A DNA stretch of 9,943 bases from TMED14 sp041192685 (GTDB taxonomy: Bacteria; Bacteroidota; Bacteroidia; Flavobacteriales; Schleiferiaceae): contig JBEEMM010000042.1 of assembly GCA_041192685.1 (NCBI GenBank), positions 1 to 9,943 of the forward strand, read 5' to 3'. The notes beneath the pieces are model-generated. The model made no database searches, was not told where the DNA came from, and worked only from the letters and a program-made list of their open reading frames with translations. Position numbers and translations under genes: made by a program. Positions 1 through 5,941 of this stretch are shown in pieces. Numbering within the stretch: the first letter of the stretch is position 1; every line of letters starts with the position of its first letter.

Positions 1-627
1 ATTTTTCACAGCATGCCCCTGACGTTTTTGCTCAGTAACTTTTTGCTCGTGCCGCCGCTGCTCATGGTCTATCCCTACAGCATCTTGGCATTTTGCGGAC
101 TTCCCATGCCCGATCCGGAGCCCCTGCTCGAGGGACTTACTCGATTTGCTTCTGATCCTCGCCTGGTCTGGACGGACCGCTTCCCTTCGCCGACCCAAAC
201 GGCGCTGCTGGTGTTTTATGCACTGGCTGGGCTCCTGGCCCTGCGCAACCGAAGGCCTTGGATTGTGGCAGCGGCCCTTGCCTTCACGGCGCTAGTTTTG
301 GCCCAAAGCGGACCCCGTTTGCACCGCGAGCAGCGTTGGATTGCTTTGGGGCGCGGAATAGCCTGCATTCAGGTGCGCGGAGACAGTGTCCGTATCTATG
401 GCACCAAGTACCTATTGGCCAACGACTTCCTATGGACGCGATCCATGCAGCCCTATTTTAAGTCCCGAGGAATAAAACACCTCGAGAAGCACCCGCGTTC
501 CTTTGAGGTAATGGAGCAGGGGCTTAGAGCCCAGCAAATGGGCCTAGGCCATGAGGTCCCGAAGCGCGATGACCTGCCGGGCCTCTCGAGGGTCGTGAAC
601 CCGCAGAATTTGGGCTCCGCGTTCTAG
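1..627 (+). CDS. comEC: ComEC/Rec2-family DNA-uptake protein, C-terminal fragment (cut by window edge)
   Basis: The reading frame is open from base 1, so the ATG at 13 is internal and the gene begins outside the window. The first visible residues, IFHSMPLTFLLSNFLLVPP, match the segment of ComEC proteins in which a Phe-His pair is followed by a hydrophobic Ser-Asn-containing helix. A second membrane helix lies at about residues 62-76 counted from the ATG, followed by a third at about 82-97. After it comes a soluble tail containing QRWIALGRGIACIQVRGDSV, which resembles the poorly conserved tail of Bacteroidota ComEC. The family forms the inner-membrane channel for incoming single-stranded DNA in natural transformation. 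The last 28 codons run antisense into the 3' end of folP, so this C-terminus may be a lineage-specific extension. The call rests on this short region only; another polytopic membrane protein is possible. Confidence 0.7.
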   Translation: MFHSMPLTFLLSNFLLVPPLLMVYPYSILAFCGLPMPDPEPLLEGLTRFASDPRLVWTDRFPSPTQTALLVFYALAGLLALRNRRPWIVAAALAFTALVLAQSGPRLHREQRWIALGRGIACIQVRGDSVRIYGTKYLLANDFLWTRSMQPYFKSRGIKHLEKHPRSFEVMEQGLRAQQMGLGHEVPKRDDLPGLSRVVNPQNLGSAF

Positions 628-1395
628 GGCCCAGGCGTGAAGGGCCGATGTAGCGGGCAGAGCCTCATCCTGACTAATGTTCAAAGATTTGGTTATGAGC
701 GACTTGCGCGAAACACCAACCAGTATTGGGTGGGCAAAAACGGTCAAGAGTTCAAGGTCTCGAAGCAATCTTAGGTTGCCTTCGGGTGATTTTCCGAAAC
801 CAAAACCGGGATCGAGAATCACGTCGTTGAGGCCCGCCTCACGGGCTAAAATGAGGCGCTCGCTGAGCTCGAGAAGTACTGCAGGGCTCACCTCGTCGGG
901 GCCGAGGGTTTGAAAGTCGGCTCCTTCGCGGCCAGTAGGGTAGTGGGTAAGCACATAGGGCGCGCGGGCCTCTGCCGCAACCGACCAAATTAGGGGGTCC
1001 AGGGTTCCGCCCGAAATGTCATTGACTACGTCTGCGCCCTCTTGGAGTGCCCGGCGAGCAACCTCCGCCCGGAACGTGTCTACCGACAGGGGCAAATTGG
1101 GGCCAAAGCGCTGCCGAAGCCGGCCAAAGGCACCTTCAATTCGGGACCATTCCTCGTCGATGCTGGGCCAATCTGCGCCGGGTCGGGTGGAGCAGCCGCC
1201 CAGATCAAGCCAATCGGCACCCTCGCCCAAGAGCCGGTCTGCCTGCTCCTCGAGCTGGTCCAGTCCCGACAGGCGGCTCGGCTTGTAGTAGGAATCCGGG
1301 GTGGCGTTTAGTATGCCCATGACCATAGGGCGGTCCGCAGCAAAAAGTCGGCCGCGAAGGTTCAGGGTAAATGGACGAAACGCCGTACTTTTCAC
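544..1395 (-). CDS. folP: Dihydropteroate synthase
   Basis: This enzyme condenses 6-hydroxymethyl-7,8-dihydropterin diphosphate with p-aminobenzoate to give dihydropteroate in cytoplasmic folate synthesis, and is the target of sulfonamides. From the GTG at 1395 it has 283 residues, normal for the family. The TIM-barrel signatures appear in order: MGILNATPDS (26-35), LDLGGCSTRPG (63-73), LSVDT (103-107), VVNDISGG (123-130), ILDPGFGFGK (193-202), GVSRKS (227-232) and RVHD (265-268), so the usual pterin and pABA ligands are present. Two positions are atypical: the loop after TPDS reads YYKPSR rather than the common F-x-D-G-G, and the strand usually ending HMxG reads LTHYPTG. GTG at 1395 is chosen because the first conserved strand (FTLNLRG) begins eight residues later and a promoter-like site lies directly upstream. 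An in-frame TTG at 1422 is the alternative and would overlap the divergent gene. It converges with comEC and is divergent from the DUF1599 gene. Confidence 0.95.
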   Translation of the reverse strand: MKSTAFRPFTLNLRGRLFAADRPMVMGILNATPDSYYKPSRLSGLDQLEEQADRLLGEGADWLDLGGCSTRPGADWPSIDEEWSRIEGAFGRLRQRFGPNLPLSVDTFRAEVARRALQEGADVVNDISGGTLDPLIWSVAAEARAPYVLTHYPTGREGADFQTLGPDEVSPAVLLELSERLILAREAGLNDVILDPGFGFGKSPEGNLRLLRDLELLTVFAHPILVGVSRKSLITKSLNISQDEALPATSALHAWALERGAQILRVHDPREARQVIALRDLMA

Positions 1396-1407
1396 CCTGT
1401 AAAAGTA
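1386..1407. repeat. Perfect inverted repeat between folP and DUF1599 starts
   Basis: TACTTTT at 1386-1392 is the exact reverse complement of AAAAGTA at 1401-1407, with an 8-base spacer; the pairing stops at both outer edges. The second arm ends on the A of the DUF1599 ATG, and the spacer contains the GTG start codon of folP. Each arm read outward resembles the first seven bases of the Bacteroidota -7 promoter element, so the site could be a back-to-back promoter or the operator of a dimeric regulator. The plus-strand arm has no TTG at a suitable upstream distance, so promoter activity in that direction is less certain. Confidence 0.5.
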
Positions 1408-1427
1408 TGGCCAACACCGCAACCCAA
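1400..1427 (-). promoter_or_regulatory. Candidate folP promoter (TTG-N17-TACTTTTA)
   Basis: Read on the minus strand, TTG (1427-1425) is followed after 17 bases by TACTTTTA (1407-1400). This differs from the Bacteroidota -7 element TAnnTTTG only in the last base and has an accepted spacing. Transcription would begin at or just before the GTG at 1395, giving a nearly leaderless folP mRNA. The alternative TTG start at 1422 would lie inside this element, which favours the GTG start. No transcription data support it. Confidence 0.45.
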
Positions 1428-1946
1428 TACGCCCACGAAATCGCGCTCTGCCGGGCTCTTTTTGGCAACAAACTCAAGGACTACGGCGCCGCCTGGCGCA
1501 TTCTTCGGTTGCCTTCGTTGACCGATCAATTGTTCATAAAGGCGAATCGCCTCCGCACTATTCAAGACGCCGGCCAGCAAAAAGTGGCCGACAGCCAAGA
1601 GGGCGAGTTCATTGGAATCGTCAATTATTCCATCATGGCCCTGATTCAGATGGACCGCGGGGTGGTCAGCGAGCCTGATTTGAACCTGCAGGATGCCTTG
1701 GACGCGTACGACCAGCAGGCCGCTCGAATTCAGGCCTTGATGGAAGCGAAAAACCACGACTACGGGGAGGCATGGCGCGACATGCGCATCACCTCGCTCA
1801 CCGACCTAATTTTGCAGAAAGTGCTGCGCGTCAAGCAGATCGAAGACAACTCGGGCAGCACGCTGGTCTCCGAGGGGGTCGACGCCAACTACATGGACAT
1901 GGTGAACTACGCCTTGTTTGCCCTGATCCTAATGCGCAATTCCTGA
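1407..1946 (+). CDS. DUF1599-family protein with two tandem repeats
   Basis: The 179-residue product is predicted to be cytoplasmic and helical. It consists of two copies of one domain offset by 94 residues. KDYGAAWRILRLPSLTD (24-40) pairs with HDYGEAWRDMRITSLTD (118-134). EGEFIGIVNYSIMALI (65-80) pairs with DANYMDMVNYALFALI (159-174). This is the Bacteroidota form of DUF1599, which I recall being renamed nucleotide modification associated domain 1 because single-domain relatives occur beside phage base-modification genes. No enzymatic activity is established to my knowledge. The conserved DYG-x2-W and VNY motifs, each near an acidic residue, could suit a nucleotide- or metal-binding site, which is inference. 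ATG 1407 is preferred over an in-frame ATG at 1371 because homologous similarity starts at the QY-x7-C region and the earlier start would run deep into folP. It heads the rightward gene cluster. Confidence 0.9.
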   Translation: MANTATQYAHEIALCRALFGNKLKDYGAAWRILRLPSLTDQLFIKANRLRTIQDAGQQKVADSQEGEFIGIVNYSIMALIQMDRGVVSEPDLNLQDALDAYDQQAARIQALMEAKNHDYGEAWRDMRITSLTDLILQKVLRVKQIEDNSGSTLVSEGVDANYMDMVNYALFALILMRNS

Positions 1947-1979
1947 ATAATCCGGAACAATCATTGCAACCCGAGGTTT

Positions 1980-1987
1980 TAACTTTA
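1980..1987 (+). promoter_or_regulatory. Weak candidate -7 promoter element before the small membrane gene
   Basis: TAACTTTA lies in the AT-rich 55-base gap after the DUF1599 gene, 14 bases before the ATG at 2002. It matches TAnnTTTG except for the last base. The nearest upstream TTG (1964-1966) is only 13 bases away, shorter than the usual spacing, so the call is tentative. Confidence 0.25.
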
Positions 1988-2001
1988 AATAATCAATTCT
2001 C

Positions 2002-2115
2002 ATGGACCTAATCCTCATCAGCGCCGCCTTCTTGGTCACTTTGGCCTCAACCTATGCCTTGCTTTCGGTTAAAATGCAGCTTTTGAAAAAGGAACTCGAG
2101 CGCCGCTCTGAGTAG
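2002..2115 (+). CDS. Small single-pass membrane protein, 37 residues
   Basis: An ATG at 2002 opens a 37-codon frame ending with TAG at 2113-2115; an in-frame TAA at 1990-1992 rules out a longer version. The product starts MDLILISAAFLVTLASTYAL (one hydrophobic helix, about residues 3-23) and ends with a strongly charged tail, KMQLLKKELERRSE, likely helical. By the positive-inside rule the tail would face the cytoplasm. It fills most of the otherwise non-coding gap between the DUF1599 gene (55 bases upstream) and the BT_3928-type gene (21 bases downstream) on the same strand, so co-transcription is likely. The organisation of a hydrophobic helix plus amphipathic charged tail is typical of genuine small membrane proteins, but I recognise no family. 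A chance ORF of this length is possible. Confidence 0.55.
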   Translation: MDLILISAAFLVTLASTYALLSVKMQLLKKELERRSE

Positions 2116-2136
2116 TCTTTTTTAAGTCTTTACCGC

Positions 2137-3267
2137 ATGAAATTTTCTAGTCTAGCGCAAAACCTGATACGCCTTGTCTTGGGCGGACTGTTTATTTTCT
2201 CGGGCGTCATAAAAATGAACGACCCCTTGGGCTTTAGCTACAAGCTCGAGGAATACTTTGGTGCCGACGTGCTCAATTTGGAGTTTCTGCAGCCCATTGC
2301 GCTGCCCATGGCCATTTTCTTAGTCGCCTTTGAGGTGGTCCTCGGTTTATTAATGCTCCTGGGGCATCTTCGCTTTTTCACCTTTATTAGCATGGCAGGC
2401 CTCATGGCCTTCTTCACCTTTTTGACGTTTTACAGCGCCTACTTTAACAAGGTTACCGACTGCGGATGCTTTGGCGACGCCATTCCCCTGACCCCTTGGC
2501 AGAGCTTTGGTAAAGACGTTATCTTGAGTGTCTTAATTGGTATTTACTACGCCCTTGGCCTGTCCAATGCCAGGCCGATTGTGAATTTTAAGGCAGCGGC
2601 AGCAGTGCTTGGCTTGTCGGTTATTGCCATGGCCGGGTTCACTGCTCAGGTCATGAATCACCTCCCAGTATGGGATTTTAGGGCCTATAAGCCCGGAACA
2701 GACATTGCGCGGGCGATGGCGCCGGCGGAAGAGTTGGGTTTGACTCCGCCCCAGTTTGATGCGTTGTACACCCTGCGCAAGGGAGAAGAGGTAATGGAGG
2801 TAACCGGTACCGACTACGTCGAGCAGAAGTGGTGGGAAAAGCCCGAGTGGGTCATGGACGCCGAGGCCACCCAGACCATTAAGGTTGCCGACGGCTACGT
2901 GCCTCCGGTTCACGATTTTGCCATTGCTCCTGGGGGCGAAGACCAGACCGCCCAGTGGCTTGCCTACCCTGAATCCTACTGGTTGGTGGCCTATGATTTT
3001 GAACGTGCTGACATGGAGCAGCTTGAGCGCCTTTGCCGGGAAATGCAAAAAATGCAGGACCGAGGCATCCCCGTGGTCGGCCTAACCTCAAGCGGAGTTG
3101 AAGAAATTGAATTGCTTAGGGCCCGCACCCAAACAAACTTCCCGTGGTCCAACGGCGACGGAACCGCGCTCAAGACCATAGTGCGCTCCAATCCAGGGGT
3201 AACCTACCTGCGCAAGGGGGTAGTGGTAAGCCACAGCCATTTTAACGACTTTCCGCTCACGAAATGA
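2137..3267 (+). CDS. BT_3928-type DoxX/MauE-like membrane protein with C-terminal thioredoxin-like domain
   Basis: The 376-residue inner-membrane protein has membrane helices at roughly 8-25, 55-77, 80-103, 122-143 and 151-173, followed by a soluble region of about 200 residues, probably periplasmic. The N-terminal half is DoxX/MauE-like. It has FIFSGVIKMNDPLGF (19-33) after the first helix and TDCGCFGD (107-114), the CGC motif seen in MauE-type proteins linked to thiol-disulfide chemistry. The C-terminal half (about 255-376), from VHDF through YWLVAYDF to GVTYLRKGVVV, has the strand-helix order of a thioredoxin fold. It lacks a CXXC motif, with Cys300 as its only cysteine, so it is unlikely to be a standalone oxidoreductase. 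The family is characteristic of Bacteroidota and of unknown function; a role in envelope redox homeostasis is inference from the fold. Its stop codon overlaps the start of the ABC permease gene (ATGA). Confidence 0.88.
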   Translation: MKFSSLAQNLIRLVLGGLFIFSGVIKMNDPLGFSYKLEEYFGADVLNLEFLQPIALPMAIFLVAFEVVLGLLMLLGHLRFFTFISMAGLMAFFTFLTFYSAYFNKVTDCGCFGDAIPLTPWQSFGKDVILSVLIGIYYALGLSNARPIVNFKAAAAVLGLSVIAMAGFTAQVMNHLPVWDFRAYKPGTDIARAMAPAEELGLTPPQFDALYTLRKGEEVMEVTGTDYVEQKWWEKPEWVMDAEATQTIKVADGYVPPVHDFAIAPGGEDQTAQWLAYPESYWLVAYDFERADMEQLERLCREMQKMQDRGIPVVGLTSSGVEEIELLRARTQTNFPWSNGDGTALKTIVRSNPGVTYLRKGVVVSHSHFNDFPLTK

Positions 3268-4253
3268 GGCCTTTGGGCAATGCCCTTCTCGTGCTCTGGG
3301 GCGTCGCGACCCTTGTCTTTTTTCTTTTTCATTCGGTAGGCGGCGACCCGGCCCGCATGATGCTGGGTCAGGTTGAAGATCCTCAGGCTCTCGCGGCCTT
3401 GCGCGCTTCGTATGGCTTGGACCAGCCCCTGCTCACGCAGTACGGGCGCTATTTGGGCGGCATGTCGCCCCTGCGGCCAGTCGACGGAGTTTGGGGGCTT
3501 CATTGGCCTGACTTGCAGACTTCCTACCAGCAGCGTGGGGTTCCCGTTGCGCAATTAATCGGTCAAACGCTGCCCAATACAGCCTTACTCGCCTTTGTTT
3601 CGCTCGGTGCTGCAGTGCTAATTGGCATTCCCTTGGGTCTTTACTCGGCACTCAGGGCGGGTTCTTTTGCGGACCGTGCCATAACGGTCTTGAGCACCGT
3701 GGGCATGGCAACTCCCTCTTTTTTCTCAGCCCTTTTGGTAGCCTGGGTTTTCGCCTTTCTGCTTCACGACTACACCGGCCTTCCCCTGACCGGAAGCCTT
3801 CGAGAGCTCGACGACTTTGGCAATGCGGTGAGTTGGGAGTGGTCGCATTTGATTCTGCCGGCCCTGACTTTGGCCCTCAGGCCTATTGGAGTTATTGTTC
3901 AGATGATGCGCTCTTCTGCGCTAGAAATTATGAACTTAGATTACGTTAGAACAGCCTATGCCAAGGGTTTGACTACCAGTCAGGTTTTGCGCAGGCACGT
4001 GCTTCGCAATTCACTTAATCCACTCATCACCACAATTTCTGGCTGGTTTGCCTCCCTGCTGGCTGGGGCTGTTTTTGTGGAGACCGTCTTTGGCTGGCGC
4101 GGTTCGGGCAAGCTGATGGTCGACGCCTTGGAAGGCCGCGACTTTCCGGTCGTAATGGGCAGTATTTTGGCCCTTTCCCTTGTTTTTGTGCTGCTTCAAG
4201 CCCTGGTCGATTGGCTCTACCGCGTTGTGGATCCGCGGGTGAGGGCGAGCTAG
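3264..4253 (+). CDS. DppB/OppB-type ABC transporter permease
   Basis: The 329-residue inner-membrane protein belongs to the permease family of peptide/nickel ABC importers. Visible features are a first helix (about 6-24) followed by the family's DPA (28-30), the region PVAQLIGQTLPNTALLAFVS (94-113) that opens the core domain, and helices at about 106-128, 139-166, 194-214, 256-275 and 296-318. The cytoplasmic EAA-type loop DYVRTAYAKGLTTSQVLRRH (226-245) leads into NSLNPLI and contacts the ATPase. It ends VDPRVR, as DppB-type proteins do. The cytoplasmic lead before helix 1 is short, but the ATGA overlap with the preceding gene supports this start and suggests translational coupling. No DppC partner, ATPase or binding protein is present in this window, so the substrate cannot be stated and partners would have to be encoded elsewhere. 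Confidence 0.93.
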   Translation: MRPLGNALLVLWGVATLVFFLFHSVGGDPARMMLGQVEDPQALAALRASYGLDQPLLTQYGRYLGGMSPLRPVDGVWGLHWPDLQTSYQQRGVPVAQLIGQTLPNTALLAFVSLGAAVLIGIPLGLYSALRAGSFADRAITVLSTVGMATPSFFSALLVAWVFAFLLHDYTGLPLTGSLRELDDFGNAVSWEWSHLILPALTLALRPIGVIVQMMRSSALEIMNLDYVRTAYAKGLTTSQVLRRHVLRNSLNPLITTISGWFASLLAGAVFVETVFGWRGSGKLMVDALEGRDFPVVMGSILALSLVFVLLQALVDWLYRVVDPRVRAS

Positions 4254-4258
4254 GCGCC

Positions 4259-4266
4259 TACCTTTG
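4259..4266 (+). promoter_or_regulatory. tpiA promoter, perfect TAnnTTTG element
   Basis: TACCTTTG sits in the 34-base gap between the permease stop and the tpiA ATG, 21 bases before the ATG. It matches the Bacteroidota -7 element at every defined position. No TTG lies at the expected upstream spacing, which is common for promoters of this phylum. Initiation a few bases downstream would give a short leader of about 15 bases. It would also exclude the in-frame TTG at 4264 as the tpiA start. Confidence 0.6.
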
Positions 4267-4287
4267 CTGTTCTTAAAAAACCACCCT

Positions 4288-5049
4288 ATGAAAATTCTCG
4301 CCGGCAATTGGAAGATGAACACCTCCTTCGAAGAGGGCTACAACCTTATTGAAACCCTTAAAGCGGAACTCAGTCCGGAGCGTTTGGGAGACGTGGTTGT
4401 GGTTATTGCTCCGCCCTCGATTCAGCTCACGCAGGCGGTGGACTTGCTGGTGGACTACCCAGAGCTCGCCGTGGCAGCGCAAAACGGCCATGCTGGGGAC
4501 TACGGTGCCTTTACCGGCGAGGTCAGTATGGCTCAATTGGCCGATGCAGGGGCCGATGCGGTGATTATTGGTCACAGTGAGCGCCGCCAGTTCTTTGGCG
4601 AGTCCGATTCTGTGGTTAATAAGAAGGTGCTCTCGGCTCTAGAGCAGGAGCTTCGTCCCATCGTCTGTGTGGGCGAGGTCCTTGAAGTGCGCAAGGCGGG
4701 CAAGCACCTTTCGGCGGTAAAAGAGCAGCTCCGTCTTGCCCTTGAGGGAGTTAGTGGCGACCTGGCTGAAAATCTTGTGATCGCCTACGAGCCGGTTTGG
4801 GCCATCGGGACCGGCGAGACGGCCACGGCCGCTCAAGCTCAAGAAATGCACGCCCACCTTCGCGGCCTGCTCCGCGAGCTCTACGGCGACCTGGCCGACC
4901 ACCTTCCCATTGTCTACGGGGGCTCCTGCAAGCCCAGCAACGCAGCCGAGCTCTTTGCGCAGGCCGACGTGAATGGTGGGCTTATAGGCGGTGCCTCGCT
5001 GGTGGCTTCGGATTTTATTGCATTAGCAGACCTGCTTCACCAGTCCTAA
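4288..5049 (+). CDS. tpiA: Triosephosphate isomerase
   Basis: This cytoplasmic glycolytic and gluconeogenic enzyme interconverts dihydroxyacetone phosphate and glyceraldehyde 3-phosphate, normally as a dimer. The 253-residue product has the family's usual length and all catalytic residues: Asn7 and Lys9 in AGNWKMN, His96 in IIGHSERR, Glu168 in YEPVWAIGTG with the mobile phosphate-gripping loop 6 right after it, and YGGSCKPSN (210-218) and GGLIGGASL (230-238) for phosphate binding. ATG 4288 is chosen because MKILAGNWKMN is the canonical N-terminus; an upstream TTG at 4264 overlaps the promoter. No Shine-Dalgarno sequence is visible, only an A-rich leader. It has its own promoter element and its stop overlaps the prmA start by one base (TAATG), so prmA is probably co-translated. 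Confidence 0.98.
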   Translation: MKILAGNWKMNTSFEEGYNLIETLKAELSPERLGDVVVVIAPPSIQLTQAVDLLVDYPELAVAAQNGHAGDYGAFTGEVSMAQLADAGADAVIIGHSERRQFFGESDSVVNKKVLSALEQELRPIVCVGEVLEVRKAGKHLSAVKEQLRLALEGVSGDLAENLVIAYEPVWAIGTGETATAAQAQEMHAHLRGLLRELYGDLADHLPIVYGGSCKPSNAAELFAQADVNGGLIGGASLVASDFIALADLLHQS

Positions 5050-5888
5050 TGGACTACGTTGAGCTGCGCATCACCGCGAGCGATCCACGAGCGATCGAGC
5101 TTCTTTATGCGGACCTAGAGCCCCTTCAGGTCGAGGCGGTTCAGCAAGACGGCGACGATTTGTTGGCTTATCTGCCCGCTGCACTGTGGACGGGTCAGGC
5201 GGAATTCCCCATGGCCTCTGCAATGGCTGCCATTTCGTGGACCGAGCGCCGCATTGCCCACCAAAATTGGAATGAGGTTTGGGAGTCTTCATTTGATGCA
5301 TTAAATATTGGCAGTGATTTGATTATCTATGCCCCATTTCACAAAGGATTGAGGCTAGAAGACTTCCGCTACCGCATTCAAATGCTTCCTAAAATGGCTT
5401 TTGGAACCGGGCACCACCCCACGACCTACCTGATGCTACAGCGGGTTCTTGAAGCTGATCTACGCGGCCTTAAGGTGCTCGATATGGGCTGTGGAACCGC
5501 CATTTTGGCCATTCTTGCTCTGATGCACGGTGCAGAGCAGGCCTTGGGAATTGAGATAGAGCCGCACGCAGCCGACAATGCCCACGAGCTCGCCGAACTG
5601 CATGAGTTAAGCGACCGATTAGAGGTCCGCACCGGCGACATCTCGGCCCTGCGGCCCGACGAAGAATTTGAGGTAATCTATGCCAACATTCACCGCAACG
5701 TTCTGCTCGCCGACATGGGGCGCTATGCTTCAGCACTAAAGCCCAGAGGCCAACTGCATTTGAGCGGATTCTACCGCGCCGACCTGCAGGCCATTGAGGC
5801 GGCGGCAAGAGAAGTTGGCCTGATAACCACCCAACAGCAGGAACGCGAATCTTGGCAGGTTCTGACTGTGGAAAAGTCGGTGAATTAA
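5049..5888 (+). CDS. prmA: Ribosomal protein L11 methyltransferase
   Basis: PrmA transfers methyl groups from S-adenosylmethionine to lysines and the N-terminus of ribosomal protein L11 in the cytoplasm. The 279-residue protein has a small N-terminal substrate-recognition region (about 1-60), a linker with WNEVWESSF (74-82), and a class I Rossmann methyltransferase domain. The domain carries FGTGHHPTT (118-126), the glycine-rich SAM motif VLDMGCGTAILA (143-154), the acidic strand end GIEIEPHA (167-174), and YANIHRN (211-217), the family's counterpart of the NPPY-like motif. ATG 5049 overlaps the tpiA stop by one base and gives the expected N-terminus; longer frames reading back into tpiA lack any family similarity. 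A 53-base gap with a hairpin separates it from the next gene. Confidence 0.96.
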   Translation: MDYVELRITASDPRAIELLYADLEPLQVEAVQQDGDDLLAYLPAALWTGQAEFPMASAMAAISWTERRIAHQNWNEVWESSFDALNIGSDLIIYAPFHKGLRLEDFRYRIQMLPKMAFGTGHHPTTYLMLQRVLEADLRGLKVLDMGCGTAILAILALMHGAEQALGIEIEPHAADNAHELAELHELSDRLEVRTGDISALRPDEEFEVIYANIHRNVLLADMGRYASALKPRGQLHLSGFYRADLQAIEAAAREVGLITTQQQERESWQVLTVEKSVN

Positions 5889-5908
5889 ACGCATCGCGCG
5901 CGCTGCAG

Positions 5909-5936
5909 CCCTGCAAATCGTGAGTACTTTGCAGGG
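5909..5936 (+). promoter_or_regulatory. Hairpin covering the likely ribosome binding site of the giant exported protein
   Basis: CCCTGCAAA (5909-5917) is the exact reverse complement of TTTGCAGGG (5928-5936), with a 10-base loop, and one further G-U pair is possible outside. No T-run follows, so it is not a classical intrinsic terminator. The 3' arm contains the purine-rich GCAGGG, placed 5 bases before the GTG at 5942, so the folded RNA would hide the apparent ribosome binding site. A protein-binding operator is the alternative reading. TACTTTGC, spanning the loop and 3' arm, resembles a -7 element but with its spacing one base short. Confidence 0.5.
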
Positions 5937-5941
5937 TACCT

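Noticed and set aside
293..300. TAGTTTTG, a perfect match to the -7 promoter consensus
   Set aside because: It is inside the comEC coding region, more than 1,000 bases before the next rightward gene. A few such chance matches are expected in 10 kb.
541..550. 10-base palindrome GGCCTAGGCC over the folP stop codon
   Set aside because: It has no loop and no T-run, so it would not act as a terminator. It is short enough to occur by chance in GC-rich coding DNA.
1807..1814. TAATTTTG, another consensus match
   Set aside because: It is inside the second DUF1599 repeat, far from the next start codon, and is probably coincidental.
4797..5048. N-terminal extension of prmA back into tpiA
   Set aside because: The Arg/Pro-rich translation has no methyltransferase similarity and simply reads tpiA in another frame. 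The ATG at 5049 gives the normal PrmA N-terminus.
5895..5903. Alternating CG run after prmA, a possible special DNA structure
   Set aside because: The run is under ten bases and is ordinary for GC-rich DNA. The neighbouring hairpin is the better-supported feature.
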